Shown here in pieces: positions 54,149 through 63,435 of a stretch of 64,000 nucleotides of DNA. Origin of the DNA: Inquilinus sp. KBS0705 (lineage in GTDB: Bacteria; Bacteroidota; Bacteroidia; Sphingobacteriales; Sphingobacteriaceae); NCBI GenBank assembly GCA_005938025.2, contig VCCI02000005.1, positions 124,001 through 188,000 of the forward strand, written 5' to 3'. Position 1 is the stretch's first letter, and every line of letters starts with the position of its first letter. The translations under genes were made by a program, and so were the position numbers. Under the pieces are notes generated by a model that searched no databases, was not told the DNA's origin, and was given only the letters and a program-made list of their open reading frames with translations.

Positions 54149-54646
54149 GTGGTGAATAAGCGGCTGTTAACCAAATATACTATCTACCTCTTCCTTGGCC
54201 TGTTTACAGTTGCATTAGCCGGCCAGCTAACATCTCACCTTTACACTATAAATCAATTTTCAAAAATTACCGGGAAGATTATTCATAAACAAATCACGAC
54301 AACGTCCTATACCGTCGGCGGGCGTTTTACAAAGGGCCGTCCTGTTAATTCTCTTATAGTTACGCTGGATGATCTTCAGCAATATACCCTTCAGCTCGAT
54401 GATTCCTGGGATATAGATGATTATTTACCCACCGGTACTATTGTTACCTTATATTACCCTACAAAAATGTACGGGTTACTTAGCTTAGATGGCCTTGAAC
54501 ATGAAAACTATGCCGTGCAGGTTGAGGCGAACAATAAAACATTGTATAGCTTTAAACAGAACCAAACTTGGTCGGCAGTATATTATCTAATTTTTTGTAT
54601 TGGCTTGTTTTACTATCTTCTGCATACCTGGTATCAGGATGCGTAA
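54149..54646 (+). CDS. Hypothetical two-helix membrane protein, DUF3592-like layout
   Basis: 165 residues from GTG (GTG GTG AAT). An N-terminal helix (about 10-30) and a C-terminal helix (about 142-160) enclose a beta-rich extracytoplasmic domain (GKIIHKQITTTSY..., VTLDDLQQYTLQLDD, GTIVTLYYPTKMYGLLSLDG), the arrangement of DUF3592-like proteins; assignment is tentative. It is isolated on its strand and bracketed by perfect 35-bp repeats. TATATTTA, one mismatch from the promoter consensus, ends 1 base before the start codon. Confidence 0.6.
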   Translation: MVNKRLLTKYTIYLFLGLFTVALAGQLTSHLYTINQFSKITGKIIHKQITTTSYTVGGRFTKGRPVNSLIVTLDDLQQYTLQLDDSWDIDDYLPTGTIVTLYYPTKMYGLLSLDGLEHENYAVQVEANNKTLYSFKQNQTWSAVYYLIFCIGLFYYLLHTWYQDA

Positions 54647-54689
54647 ACTTATTCATATTTACAGCACACGTTAAATTCGCCTTCTGTAG

Positions 54690-54882
54690 CATAGTTCGCG
54701 AGTTGACTCACCCCCTGCCCCCTCCCTCCGTTGGCTAACGGACAAAGAGGAGGTTCTTTTTCTTTATTTACCCTCTTTCCGCTCTGCGGAAAGAGGGTCG
54801 ACGAGCAAAGCGTCGTCGGGGTGAGTTAATGGCGAGCATGACTGTGGCAATGTCAGAAGCATAGTGGGGTGAGTCAACCCGC
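54690..54882. repeat. Composite REP-like block with right 35-bp copy and nested hairpins
   Basis: Starts with the second 35-bp copy (54690-54724). It then holds a CCGTT/AACGG hairpin, CCCTCTTTCCG/CGGAAAGAGGG (54771-54797), CGACGAGC..GCGTCGTCG (54799-54818), GGGGTGAGTT (54818-54827), and ends in GGGGTGAGTCAACCCGC (54866-54882), which is an inverted copy of GCGAGTTGACTCACCCC (54698-54714) with one mismatch. Such blocks are typical of interspersed palindromic elements. Confidence 0.8.
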
Positions 54883-54942
54883 CGGGCATATAAATTATTC
54901 CCTCACATTCACTATCTTAGTTGCACCTTATCCTTTATCGCA

Positions 54943-57012
54943 ATGAAAAGATCCTTTCTTCTTACCCTAACTATTTCTGCCGCTATGGCCGCAAACGCCC
55001 AAGTAAAATTCGATCCCCCAAAAACAAAAGCAAAACCCGTGGTTGATACGCTGCATGGCGTAACCCTTACCGATAACTATCGCTGGCTGGAAGATAAAAA
55101 GGACCCTGATGTAATTGAATGGACCAAAAAACAGCATGATTACGGCGAGGAGTACCTGGCCAAAACGCAAAAGGTACACCCCGGCCTTAAAGAAAAAATT
55201 GCCGCTTATTTAAATATGGATTACGAAGGTCCGCTGAATACGGTGGGTAAGCGCGTTTTTCAGACGGTGAAGAAAAAGGGCGATAAGCAATATAAAATTT
55301 ACACTATTATTGATGGTAAAAAAATACTGATATGGGACCCGGTACAGCTTGATACTGCCGGCAAAATATCTACCAGTGGCACCAGCTATACCTATGATGG
55401 CGAGCGGGCGGCCATTAGCGCGCAAAAAAGCGGTGCCGAGGTAAACACCGTTTACTTTATTGATACCCGCACCGGCAAACAAATACACGAGCCGCTGACC
55501 AACACCATGGGCTTTGATTGGGCGCAGGACCAAAAGCACGCCTACGTTACCCTGCGTAGCCAGGAAGATGTAGACAAGCAGCGACCATTAAAAACCTACT
55601 ACATTAAAGTTGGCGACCCGATAGAGAAGGCCATTTTTGTAGGCACCACCGCCGACGCGCAAAACAGCTATTACATTTACGATAACCGCTACAGCGATGT
55701 AACCTTTAGCGGCGAAGGCGATTTTTACAGCAACAATGTACGCATGCGCCCTACCGGCAGCTTAAAAGAGGGCAAGCAGATATATGCCAGTAAAAAATTC
55801 AAGGCTTACCCCGAGGCTATTGGCGACCGCTTTTACATACAAACCAACGATAACGCCCCCAACAGCAAACTAATGGTAGCAGATAAGGCATACCCCGAGT
55901 ATAAGAACTGGAAAACCCTTATCCCAGAAAGCAGCACCGTAATGGAAAGCTACGTGGTTACCAAAAACAACATTATTATACAGGATAAAAAAGACCTGGA
56001 GAGCCGCCTAACTATTTACAGCCTGAACGGTAAAAAACTGCGTGCCATGCCCCTACCCGAAAAAGGCAGCATAGGCGGCATTAGTTACGACCGCGAGGAG
56101 GATTTGTTGTACATATCGCTGGTTACCTTTACATCGACCCCCAAAACTTATGTGGCATCGCCGAAGGATTATGAGTGGAAGCTGTTTTACCAGCGCCACC
56201 TGCCCGTTGATATGAGCGAGATAGTAGGCGAGATTAAATTCTACATCTCTAAAGATGGCAGCCGTGTACCGGCCTTTGTGGTGCACCGCAAGGACATAAA
56301 GCTGGACGGCAGCAACCCGGTGCTGTTAACTGCCTATGGCGGTTTCCAAAGCGGTATTAAACCCCGGTATTATGGCTTTTATGCCCCATTTATACAAGCT
56401 GGCGGCATAGTGGTTGAGCCGGGCATACGCGGGGGCGACGAGTTTGGCGAAAAATGGCACCTTGACGGGATGCTGGCCAAAAAGCAAAACAGCTTCGACG
56501 ATTTTTATGCCTGCGCAGAGTGGCTGATCAAAGAAAAGTATACTACCGAAAGCAAAATTGTAGCCTTAGGCGGCAGCAACGGCGGCTTACTAATGGGTGC
56601 AGCCGCTACACAACGGCCCGACCTGTTTAAAGCCATTGTATGCGAAGTTCCGCTGCTGGACATGCTGAGGTACCATAAATTCCTGATAGCGCGTTACTGG
56701 ATACCGGAGTACGGTTCATCGGAAAATGCCGAGCAGTTTAAGTGGCTGCTGCGCTACTCGCCTTACCAAAACATACGTGTGGGTGTAAACCTGCCGCCTA
56801 TGCTGGTAACCGCCGGCGCCAACGATACCCGGGTTGACCCTATGAACGCCAAAAAATTTGTAGCCGCCCTGCAAAACAACCCCGGCCAGGTTAGCCCGAT
56901 AATATTACACATGGATTTTGACAGCGGCCACGGCAGCGGCCAAAGCACCCAGCAGGCTATCACCAACTGGACGTTTGTATTTGAGTATGTGATGAACCAA
57001 TTGGGGATGTAA
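54943..57012 (+). CDS. Prolyl oligopeptidase, exported S9A protease
   Basis: 689 residues. Signal peptide 1-20 (MAANAQ). N-terminal seven-bladed propeller (about 75-430) gates an alpha/beta-hydrolase with catalytic Ser545 in GGSNGG, Asp628 in NDTRVDP and His663 in SGHGSGQ. It cuts short peptides after proline. The same gene type is common in Bacteroidota periplasm. Own terminator at 57021. Confidence 0.95.
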   Translation: MKRSFLLTLTISAAMAANAQVKFDPPKTKAKPVVDTLHGVTLTDNYRWLEDKKDPDVIEWTKKQHDYGEEYLAKTQKVHPGLKEKIAAYLNMDYEGPLNTVGKRVFQTVKKKGDKQYKIYTIIDGKKILIWDPVQLDTAGKISTSGTSYTYDGERAAISAQKSGAEVNTVYFIDTRTGKQIHEPLTNTMGFDWAQDQKHAYVTLRSQEDVDKQRPLKTYYIKVGDPIEKAIFVGTTADAQNSYYIYDNRYSDVTFSGEGDFYSNNVRMRPTGSLKEGKQIYASKKFKAYPEAIGDRFYIQTNDNAPNSKLMVADKAYPEYKNWKTLIPESSTVMESYVVTKNNIIIQDKKDLESRLTIYSLNGKKLRAMPLPEKGSIGGISYDREEDLLYISLVTFTSTPKTYVASPKDYEWKLFYQRHLPVDMSEIVGEIKFYISKDGSRVPAFVVHRKDIKLDGSNPVLLTAYGGFQSGIKPRYYGFYAPFIQAGGIVVEPGIRGGDEFGEKWHLDGMLAKKQNSFDDFYACAEWLIKEKYTTESKIVALGGSNGGLLMGAAATQRPDLFKAIVCEVPLLDMLRYHKFLIARYWIPEYGSSENAEQFKWLLRYSPYQNIRVGVNLPPMLVTAGANDTRVDPMNAKKFVAALQNNPGQVSPIILHMDFDSGHGSGQSTQQAITNWTFVFEYVMNQLGM

Positions 57013-57020
57013 AAGAAAGT

Positions 57021-57052
57021 AAGCCCTTCAGTTTAAACTGGAGGGCTTTTAT
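57021..57052 (+). terminator. Terminator after prolyl oligopeptidase gene
   Basis: A 14-bp stem AAGCCCTTCAGTTT / AAACTGGAGGGCTT (one G-T pair) with essentially no spare loop, followed by TTATT. It also lies within 5 bases of the next ATG. Confidence 0.85.
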
Positions 57053-57056
57053 TATT

Positions 57057-57356
57057 ATGCGACAGATAGCAAAATTTAAAATAGAAGATGTTTTTATTAT
57101 TACTGGCAGAGGAAAAGTACTCGCTGGTAATATGTTAGAGGGGTCTGTTAACGCAGGCAATTATTTAACATTGCTGATCAACGCAGAAGATGTGCTATAC
57201 AAAATTGAGGGTATTGAGGCTATATCAACAGTCGAAAAATACAATACTGGCTTACTGATTAAAGCAGAAAATAACCCAGACTTGTCGTTATTAGATAATT
57301 TGAAAGGGCAAACTATTTCGATATTGACAATTAACCCCGCCCCATCATTTCCCTAA
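57057..57356 (+). CDS. Standalone EF-Tu domain-2-like beta-barrel protein
   Basis: 99 residues. Opens FKIEDVFIITGRGKVLAGNMLEG, which matches the second-domain beta-barrel of translation GTPases (as in EF-Tu FxIEDVFxIxGRGTVVTGRVE), with no GTPase domain attached. Such mini-proteins occur sporadically in Bacteroidota; role unknown. The last 26 bases overlap the opposing kinase gene. ATG lies directly after a terminator hairpin, so it needs its own promoter or read-through. Confidence 0.65.
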   Translation: MRQIAKFKIEDVFIITGRGKVLAGNMLEGSVNAGNYLTLLINAEDVLYKIEGIEAISTVEKYNTGLLIKAENNPDLSLLDNLKGQTISILTINPAPSFP

Positions 57357-58200
57357 CATCAGCTTCCGTCCCTTTAAACGGCCCGGCGTTCTCTATTTTT
57401 AGGGCGGCCATGGCCGATGCGAATTTGCCGGCATCGGCTATACCATCGCCTTTTACACGGCGGGCCAGGTAGCCGGCCATATAGGTATCGCCGCAACCGG
57501 TGGCGTCTACCACATCGGCAGGTTTGTAGGCGGGGATATCGTAAAACACGCCGTAAGCATATATCACCGAACCCATGCTGCCCAGGGTAATTACTACTTC
57601 TTTTACACCCCAGCTTGCCAAAACCTTTGCCCCCTGGCGTATATCTGTAAGGCCGGTAAGTACTTCAAGCTCGTGCTCGTTGGCCTTTAAAAACTTTACG
57701 TGTTTAAGCGCCTCCTGCTTTTCGGGCCAGTCTATGGCGCGTACCTGCTGGTCAACCACCTCGCGCAGGTAGCCCTGTGCATCTAACGATACCTGCCCGC
57801 GCATGGCCAAAGCTTTGATCATCTCAACCGACATATCGTCGGCCAGCAATGGCCCCAGGTGATATATCAGCGAGTTTACATCCTGCAATTGTTCTGCCGT
57901 AAAAGCGTCGGCTTTTTGCAATACACGTTGGGTGCGGTTGTCCTGGTTATCGCCATAAATATTCTCGAAATATACGCTATAGGTACTGGCCAGGGCTTTT
58001 ACTTTAACGCCCAGTTCGCGTAAATCGGTAACCGACTTTAGCTCGCTATCGGCAAGCGCCGTTACCAGGGCATAACCTACCCCCATGTTGCGTATAGCGT
58101 GCGAAAAATAAAATGCCGTGCCGCCCGCCATATGCCTCACAGCACGCGGGGTTACCACCTTATCTAAGGTAATATGGCCAATACAGCAAATGTCAAACAT
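57331..58200 (-). CDS. PfkB-family carbohydrate kinase
   Basis: 289 residues from Met at 58200 (MFDICCIGHITLDKVVTP); an ATG at 58221 would add seven residues but sits essentially on the predicted transcription start. Ribokinase fold with AGGTAFYFSHA near the N-terminus and the catalytic PfkB signature VDATGCGDTYMAGYLARR. Substrate (sugar, nucleoside or inositol) is not predictable. Overlaps the preceding mini-protein gene tail-to-tail by 26 bases. Confidence 0.85.
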   Translation of the reverse strand: MFDICCIGHITLDKVVTPRAVRHMAGGTAFYFSHAIRNMGVGYALVTALADSELKSVTDLRELGVKVKALASTYSVYFENIYGDNQDNRTQRVLQKADAFTAEQLQDVNSLIYHLGPLLADDMSVEMIKALAMRGQVSLDAQGYLREVVDQQVRAIDWPEKQEALKHVKFLKANEHELEVLTGLTDIRQGAKVLASWGVKEVVITLGSMGSVIYAYGVFYDIPAYKPADVVDATGCGDTYMAGYLARRVKGDGIADAGKFASAMAALKIENAGPFKGTEADVREMMGRG

Positions 58201-58223
58201 GTGGTCGGTTAGGTTATTCATTA

Positions 58224-58231
58224 CAAATGTA
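58224..58231 (-). promoter_or_regulatory. -7 promoter element for PfkB kinase gene
   Basis: Read leftward, TACATTTG, an exact TAnnTTTG match, followed after two bases by the first possible ATG (58221). Confidence 0.55.
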
Positions 58232-58282
58232 ATATTGCCTGTTAATTAATCTGTTAACCATTAAAATAAATATCTCCTTATA

Positions 58283-59248
58283 TTAAACCACTTCGGTGCT
58301 TTTTAACTTCAAAGCATCATCCTGCTTATTTGCCTGCCGGTATTTAGCCAGGTTAATAAGCAGCACACTTAGCAAAATAATAAACAAGCCGGTTATTTGC
58401 AGCCAGGATATATGCTCGTGTGCAAACAGTACGCCAAGCAATACCGCAATAACCGGGTTTACATAGCTATGGGTGCTTACCTGCGTAGACGGGCGCACCT
58501 GTAGCAGCCATATATAAGCCGTATAAGCAGCTATCGACCCAAACAGCACCAGGTAAACAATAGCCATCCACGATTGGGCGGGCACGCTGGTAATATCAAA
58601 CCCATTAAACTCGTGATGTATGATACCTGCGGGTAAAAACGCAAGCCCTGCCACTACCATTTGCCATGCGGTATTTAAACGCGCAGGGCTGCTACTGGTT
58701 TTATTTTTTGAGTACAACGACCCCAGTACCCAAGCCATGGGCCCAAATACCAGTAATACCATGTTCCATAATTGGCTGCTGCTGTGGGTGCCGCTAAGTG
58801 TTTTGGTTACCTGTTCGCCAAATAAAAGCAGCACGCCGGCAAAGCCTATTATCAGCCCAAAAATAGTTTCGCGGCTTTTAAAATTTACGCTCCAGTTAGC
58901 CGTATCTAACAACACAAACCACATGGGCGCTATAGATACCATTATGGCTACCATAGCACTTGGCAAGGTTTGCTCAACCCATATTACAATGCCCGTTGCC
59001 GCGGTAAGCATTAGTATACCGCTGATGCCGGAGTTGATGATGTCCTTTTTCACCCAAACCTTATCGCCATTTATACCGCACCAGGCCAGCATTAGTACAC
59101 CGGCCAGCGTATACCTAAATGCGCCCATTAACATTGGCGGAAAGCCATGTATAGCCATTTGTATAAAAAAATAAGTTGATCCCCACACAATGTAAACCGT
59201 AGCAAAGGCAACGATAACTAATAACGGAGAGGCTTTTTGATGAGGCAT
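58283..59248 (-). CDS. EamA/DMT-family exporter (YedA/RhaT-like)
   Basis: 321 residues with about ten membrane helices in two EamA repeats (about 10-150 and 165-305). Blocks are VYIVWGSTYFFIQMAI at helix 1 and VNPVIAVLLGVLFAHEHIS in the second repeat, the standard pattern of amino acid/metabolite exporters of the drug/metabolite superfamily. Substrate unknown. Transcribed alone. Confidence 0.88.
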   Translation of the reverse strand: MPHQKASPLLVIVAFATVYIVWGSTYFFIQMAIHGFPPMLMGAFRYTLAGVLMLAWCGINGDKVWVKKDIINSGISGILMLTAATGIVIWVEQTLPSAMVAIMVSIAPMWFVLLDTANWSVNFKSRETIFGLIIGFAGVLLLFGEQVTKTLSGTHSSSQLWNMVLLVFGPMAWVLGSLYSKNKTSSSPARLNTAWQMVVAGLAFLPAGIIHHEFNGFDITSVPAQSWMAIVYLVLFGSIAAYTAYIWLLQVRPSTQVSTHSYVNPVIAVLLGVLFAHEHISWLQITGLFIILLSVLLINLAKYRQANKQDDALKLKSTEVV

Positions 59249-59446
59249 TATAGGGCTTTAAGGTGTGCTAATTTACAGGATTAATGTAAATACCCCATAA
59301 CTCTATAAACAGCGCGATGTAAAATAGCCGAACTATACTGCAAGAATAAGGTTACCGGCATCTTGTAAATTTCATAATGCCCTCAAAATAAGAATACTGC
59401 TGGTATTTATTATATTGCGGTACCTTATCAATTTAAATTAACCGCC

Positions 59447-60427
59447 ATGAGATTTATCCGCCCAGTGCTTATTTTTTTATTATCAGTACTGTTACTTGTA
59501 TTAGTTACCGGCCTGGTATACGAGCAGGTAAGCCGCCTAAACGCACGTAAGCTATACGCTGCAAACCAAACCTTTGCCGATGTTGGCGGCTACAAGTTGC
59601 ATTACAAAGCTACCGGCACGGGCAAACCTCTGGTAGTTTTTGAATCGGGATTAGACGCGGGCGGATCGCTTTGCTGGTATAAGGTACAACCCGAAATTGC
59701 CCGCTTTGCCAGCACTTTTACATATGACAGGGCCGGCACGCTATTAAGCGATAACAGCCCTAACCCAAAAACCGGCTATCAAATGGCGGTAGATTTGCAC
59801 ACTTTGTTAAAAAACACCGGGTACCCCGGCCCATATATTTTAGTGGGACATTCTATGGCAGGCATCATTCTGCGCAGCTTTGTACAAAAATATCCTGATG
59901 AGGTCGCCGGCGTTGTATTTGTTGATGCATCGCACCCCTTACAGGTAAAAAGGTTTGCCAAATTCCCTGCTTTAGGTATCACCTCCCCACCTAAATGGCT
60001 GGTAAGGTTACAATGCGATTTTGGGTTTACGCGATTGTTTTATCACGAAGATTACCCATCTACCAAACCGACAGATAGCGTAAATGTAATTGATAATGCT
60101 TTTATGCCGGTAGCCATGCCCGCGGTAATTGACGAGATAAATTCCTTTAGCCCAATGGCCGACAGCGCCGCTACAATGAAAAAATTTGGTAACATCCCGC
60201 TAATCGTATTAACGGGTACCGCTAAAAAGCGCGAAACCGAATTTACAGATGCTAAAACAGGCAAGGAGTTTATGAAAATATGGATGGAACTGCAAAATGA
60301 CCACCTAAGCCTGTCTACCAACAGCAAGCATATTTTAGCGCCAAAAAGCGGGCACTACATACAAATCGATCAACCCGAATTAGTAATAGACGCGGTTTGC
60401 CAATTGGTAAATAAACCCAAGCCTTAA
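59447..60427 (+). CDS. Alpha/beta-hydrolase, membrane-anchored or exported
   Basis: 326 residues with an N-terminal hydrophobic segment (about 6-24) that may be a signal anchor. Core: VFESGLDAGGS oxyanion region, nucleophile Ser136 in GHSMAGI, and His303 in SGHYIQIDQPELV. Typical of epoxide hydrolase/haloperoxidase-like esterases; substrate unknown. Ends tail-to-tail (4-nt overlap) with the following small gene. Confidence 0.82.
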   Translation: MRFIRPVLIFLLSVLLLVLVTGLVYEQVSRLNARKLYAANQTFADVGGYKLHYKATGTGKPLVVFESGLDAGGSLCWYKVQPEIARFASTFTYDRAGTLLSDNSPNPKTGYQMAVDLHTLLKNTGYPGPYILVGHSMAGIILRSFVQKYPDEVAGVVFVDASHPLQVKRFAKFPALGITSPPKWLVRLQCDFGFTRLFYHEDYPSTKPTDSVNVIDNAFMPVAMPAVIDEINSFSPMADSAATMKKFGNIPLIVLTGTAKKRETEFTDAKTGKEFMKIWMELQNDHLSLSTNSKHILAPKSGHYIQIDQPELVIDAVCQLVNKPKP

Positions 60428-60714
60428 TTCACCATAAACGGCGCTGTACAAATAAAATCGGTTATCAGCAGGCCCTTTTCGCCGTGGCTGGTTTCGATGG
60501 TATGGATATACTTGTACGATTTTGTCAGCTGGTCAAACCCCTGGTCTATTACCTTTATATGCAGATCATCAAACCCAAAGTTCACGCTGTTTTGCAGGCA
60601 TAACAAGGTATAATTATTAACTGGTAAGAAATCGTCGGTATAGCCCTGGTTATGCAGATCGATAACACGTGATGTAATGGTGTGGTTAAGCGTTTTGCCT
60701 TTTAATGCTTTCAT
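60424..60714 (-). CDS. Conserved hypothetical protein, 96 residues
   Basis: Soluble, no signal peptide. The N-terminus is basic (MKALKGKTLNH) and the rest reads as a small alpha/beta domain (NYTLLCLQNSVNFGFDDLHIKVIDQGFD, YKYIHTIETSHGEKGLLITDF). No family recognised. Its ending overlaps the alpha/beta-hydrolase gene by 4 bases on the opposite strand. Confidence 0.55.
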   Translation of the reverse strand: MKALKGKTLNHTITSRVIDLHNQGYTDDFLPVNNYTLLCLQNSVNFGFDDLHIKVIDQGFDQLTKSYKYIHTIETSHGEKGLLITDFICTAPFMVN

Positions 60715-60844
60715 TGGGTGATGCTTTTGTGTAATAGACTTAGCCTTTGGGCGGTTTACTAAACAAAAAACAAATATTAATCCAAAAAAAGCCGATCAGG
60801 CCAAACACGGAAATTAATTATCAATAAAAGTTAATAACTTTTAG

Positions 60845-61936
60845 TTAATCTCTAAAATCAATACTGAATGTGCTGCCTTTATTTACCTCGCTTTGTAAAG
60901 TAATGCTACCGCCCAGGCCGGTGATATGGTTATGCACCAGGTACAAGCCTATACCTTTACTATCGCCATGGTCGTGAAACCTTTGGTTAAGGCCGAATAC
61001 TTTGCCTTGTACTTTTTCCATATCAAAACCTACCCCCTCGTCGCTAAAAATAAGCCTTGTATGCCGTGGTTGTTTTTGAGTAGTAATGTTAATAACCGGC
61101 GCATGGCCAGGCTTAGCATATTTAATAGCGTTGGTAAGCAGGTTTAAAAAAACACTCTCCAAATAGGCTTTATTGAAATTCACATATCCGGCGTCTTTGA
61201 AATCTACATGAATAACTGCCTTTGAGTTTTTTATAAGGGAGTCTAATGAGTTGAGCACTACATTAAGGCATTGCTGCAGGCTTAGCTGGCTGGTGTGTTC
61301 TTTTAAAACTTCTTTTTGCCCTAAGGCATCTATATAACTGTTCAGCGTAGCTTTCAGGTTATCGGCAGATCCTTTTAGCATTTCTATAAACTGCAAAGTT
61401 TCGGCGTCCTGTATTTTGTTCACGTCCATCATCTTAAAAACCGTTAACAAATTGTTTACCGGCGAACGCAGATCATGCGATGTGGTGTACGTAAGCTGCT
61501 TTAATTCGTGGTTGATATCGGTTAAGTTGGCAATAAGCGCGTTGCGGTCTTCTTCCAGTCGCTTTTTGTGCGTAACATTTTTGGCGATGGCATAAACCGT
61601 TTGTGTTGCCTCAACAGGTACTGATGTCCAGGATAGCCAAACTATTTCGCCATCCTTTTTAACATACCGGTTTTCGTAGTTTAAAAGCGGGTAGGCCTTT
61701 TTTGTTAAATAATTTCGGTGCTGGGCAGTGGTGTCTTTATCATCCGTATAAATAAAATCGTTAATGGGCCGGGCCATTAATTCTTCGTTAGTGTATCCTA
61801 ACAGTTTGGATACAGCGGGATTTATCCGTTTGAAATATCCATCAAAACCGGCAATGCACAGCATGTCCGGAGAGATATCAAAAAAAAGGCTTACGTCAAA
61901 CAAATCAGGTTTAGCCGGGGTATCTTTAGCCATCAT
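60845..61936 (-). CDS. PAS-domain histidine kinase
   Basis: 363 residues, cytosolic. N-terminal PAS domain (about 15-125, IAGFDGYFKRINPAVSKLLGYTNEELMARP), HisKA with phospho-acceptor His154 in TTSHDLRSPVNN, and HATPase_c with NLLTNAIKYA, DEGVGFDM and GIGLYLVHNHI. Divergent from a sigma-54-type response regulator 173 bases away, making a likely two-component pair (distal to the kinase-regulator pair at 4516-6060). Confidence 0.9.
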   Translation of the reverse strand: MMAKDTPAKPDLFDVSLFFDISPDMLCIAGFDGYFKRINPAVSKLLGYTNEELMARPINDFIYTDDKDTTAQHRNYLTKKAYPLLNYENRYVKKDGEIVWLSWTSVPVEATQTVYAIAKNVTHKKRLEEDRNALIANLTDINHELKQLTYTTSHDLRSPVNNLLTVFKMMDVNKIQDAETLQFIEMLKGSADNLKATLNSYIDALGQKEVLKEHTSQLSLQQCLNVVLNSLDSLIKNSKAVIHVDFKDAGYVNFNKAYLESVFLNLLTNAIKYAKPGHAPVINITTQKQPRHTRLIFSDEGVGFDMEKVQGKVFGLNQRFHDHGDSKGIGLYLVHNHITGLGGSITLQSEVNKGSTFSIDFRD

Positions 61937-62109
61937 AACTTTAGTACGTGTAATGTTACTGCTTTGTTATAATTGGCATAAACATACAAAACTTAGGCAA
62001 ATGTTAAAATAAACCATATTACATGAAAAAGCATGCATAGCTACGCAATAAGTGTTTATATATTTAATATTATTGCACAGGTAAATACCGCTACCTTTAC
62101 TGCTAATAC

Positions 62110-63435
62110 ATGAAAGCAACTATACTGATCATAGACGACGAGGTAAAGCTTAGCGCACTACTATCCAGGATAATTGAGCTGGAGGGCTTTAAGGTTGTAC
62201 AAGCGCATACCGGCAAGGACGGTTTGAAACTATTGGAGCAGGAAAATGTGCAAGTGGTACTTAGCGATGTAAAACTACCCGACGTAAACGGCGTTGACCT
62301 GGTTAAAACCATTAAAGCCAAAAAGTCATATGTAGAGGTGATAAACCTTACCGCCTATGGCACTATTAACGATGGTGTACAGTCAATAAAAAACGGTGCC
62401 TTTAATTACATTGTTAAGGGCGACGATAACGATAAAATTATACCGTTGTTAAACCAGGCGGTGGATAAGGCCCAATTACAACAAAACGCGTTTAATGCTG
62501 AGAATAAAGTGGCGGGCAAACATAGCTTCGCTCAAATAATCGGGCAATCAAAAGCTATAACCGGGGCAATAAACCTGGCGCGCAAGGTAGCCGCTACCGA
62601 TACTACTGTATTATTATTAGGCGAAACCGGTACCGGTAAAGAGGTATTTGCATCGGCCATACACCACGAGAGCCAGCGCAGGCTGATGCCTTTTGTAGCT
62701 ATTAATTGCAGCAGCTTTACCGGCGAGTTACTTGAAAGCGAATTATTTGGTTACAAGGCAGGCGCATTTACAGGCGCCACCAAAGACAAAAAAGGCCTTT
62801 TTGAAGAGGCGCATCACGGCAGCATATTTTTAGATGAGATAGGGGAAATGAGCCTGGAGTTGCAAGCCAAGCTTTTGCGTGTGCTGGAAAGCAAAACCTT
62901 TATTAAACTGGGCGATACCCAAACTACCAAAGTAAACATACGCATAATGGCGGCTACCAACCGCGACCTGCAAAAAGAGGCCGACGAAGGCAGGTTCCGT
63001 TTAGATCTTTACTATCGCTTATCGGTATTTACCATAGCGCTGCCATCACTTAACGAGCGGAAGGACGATATAGAGCTGCTGGCTAAATACTACCTTGGCT
63101 TTTTTACCGACAAAACCTCCAAACCGGTTAAAATGAGCGATGAATTTTTATCCTTGTTAAAAAAGCACAACTGGAAAGGCAACATACGCGAGCTGAAAAA
63201 TATTATGGAACGATCTGTAATATTAGCCGACGATATACTTACACCCGATACCCTGCCGCTGCAGTTTAACCACCAGGCCGCCGAGACCAACTCACTCGAT
63301 CTGCAAAGTATCGAAAAGCAGCACATTAGTAAGGTACTGGCCTACACCAAGGGCAACAAAACCGAAACCGCCCGCCTGCTGGGTATTGGTTTAACTACAC
63401 TATACCGCAAAATAGAAGAGTACAACTTAGCTTAA
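62110..63435 (+). CDS. NtrC-family sigma-54-dependent response regulator
   Basis: 441 residues. Receiver domain with D53 in LSDVKLPD; AAA+ domain with Walker A GETGTGKE (about 171-178), sigma-54 contact loop GAFTGA (218-223) and LDEIGEMS; C-terminal Fis-type HTH (TETARLLGIGLTTLYRKI). It activates RpoN-dependent promoters as an ATPase hexamer, presumably on phosphorylation by the divergent PAS kinase. A candidate binding dyad lies at 63561-63581 before the kup gene. A TACCTTTA element just upstream of the start may be its own promoter. Confidence 0.93.
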   Translation: MKATILIIDDEVKLSALLSRIIELEGFKVVQAHTGKDGLKLLEQENVQVVLSDVKLPDVNGVDLVKTIKAKKSYVEVINLTAYGTINDGVQSIKNGAFNYIVKGDDNDKIIPLLNQAVDKAQLQQNAFNAENKVAGKHSFAQIIGQSKAITGAINLARKVAATDTTVLLLGETGTGKEVFASAIHHESQRRLMPFVAINCSSFTGELLESELFGYKAGAFTGATKDKKGLFEEAHHGSIFLDEIGEMSLELQAKLLRVLESKTFIKLGDTQTTKVNIRIMAATNRDLQKEADEGRFRLDLYYRLSVFTIALPSLNERKDDIELLAKYYLGFFTDKTSKPVKMSDEFLSLLKKHNWKGNIRELKNIMERSVILADDILTPDTLPLQFNHQAAETNSLDLQSIEKQHISKVLAYTKGNKTETARLLGIGLTTLYRKIEEYNLA

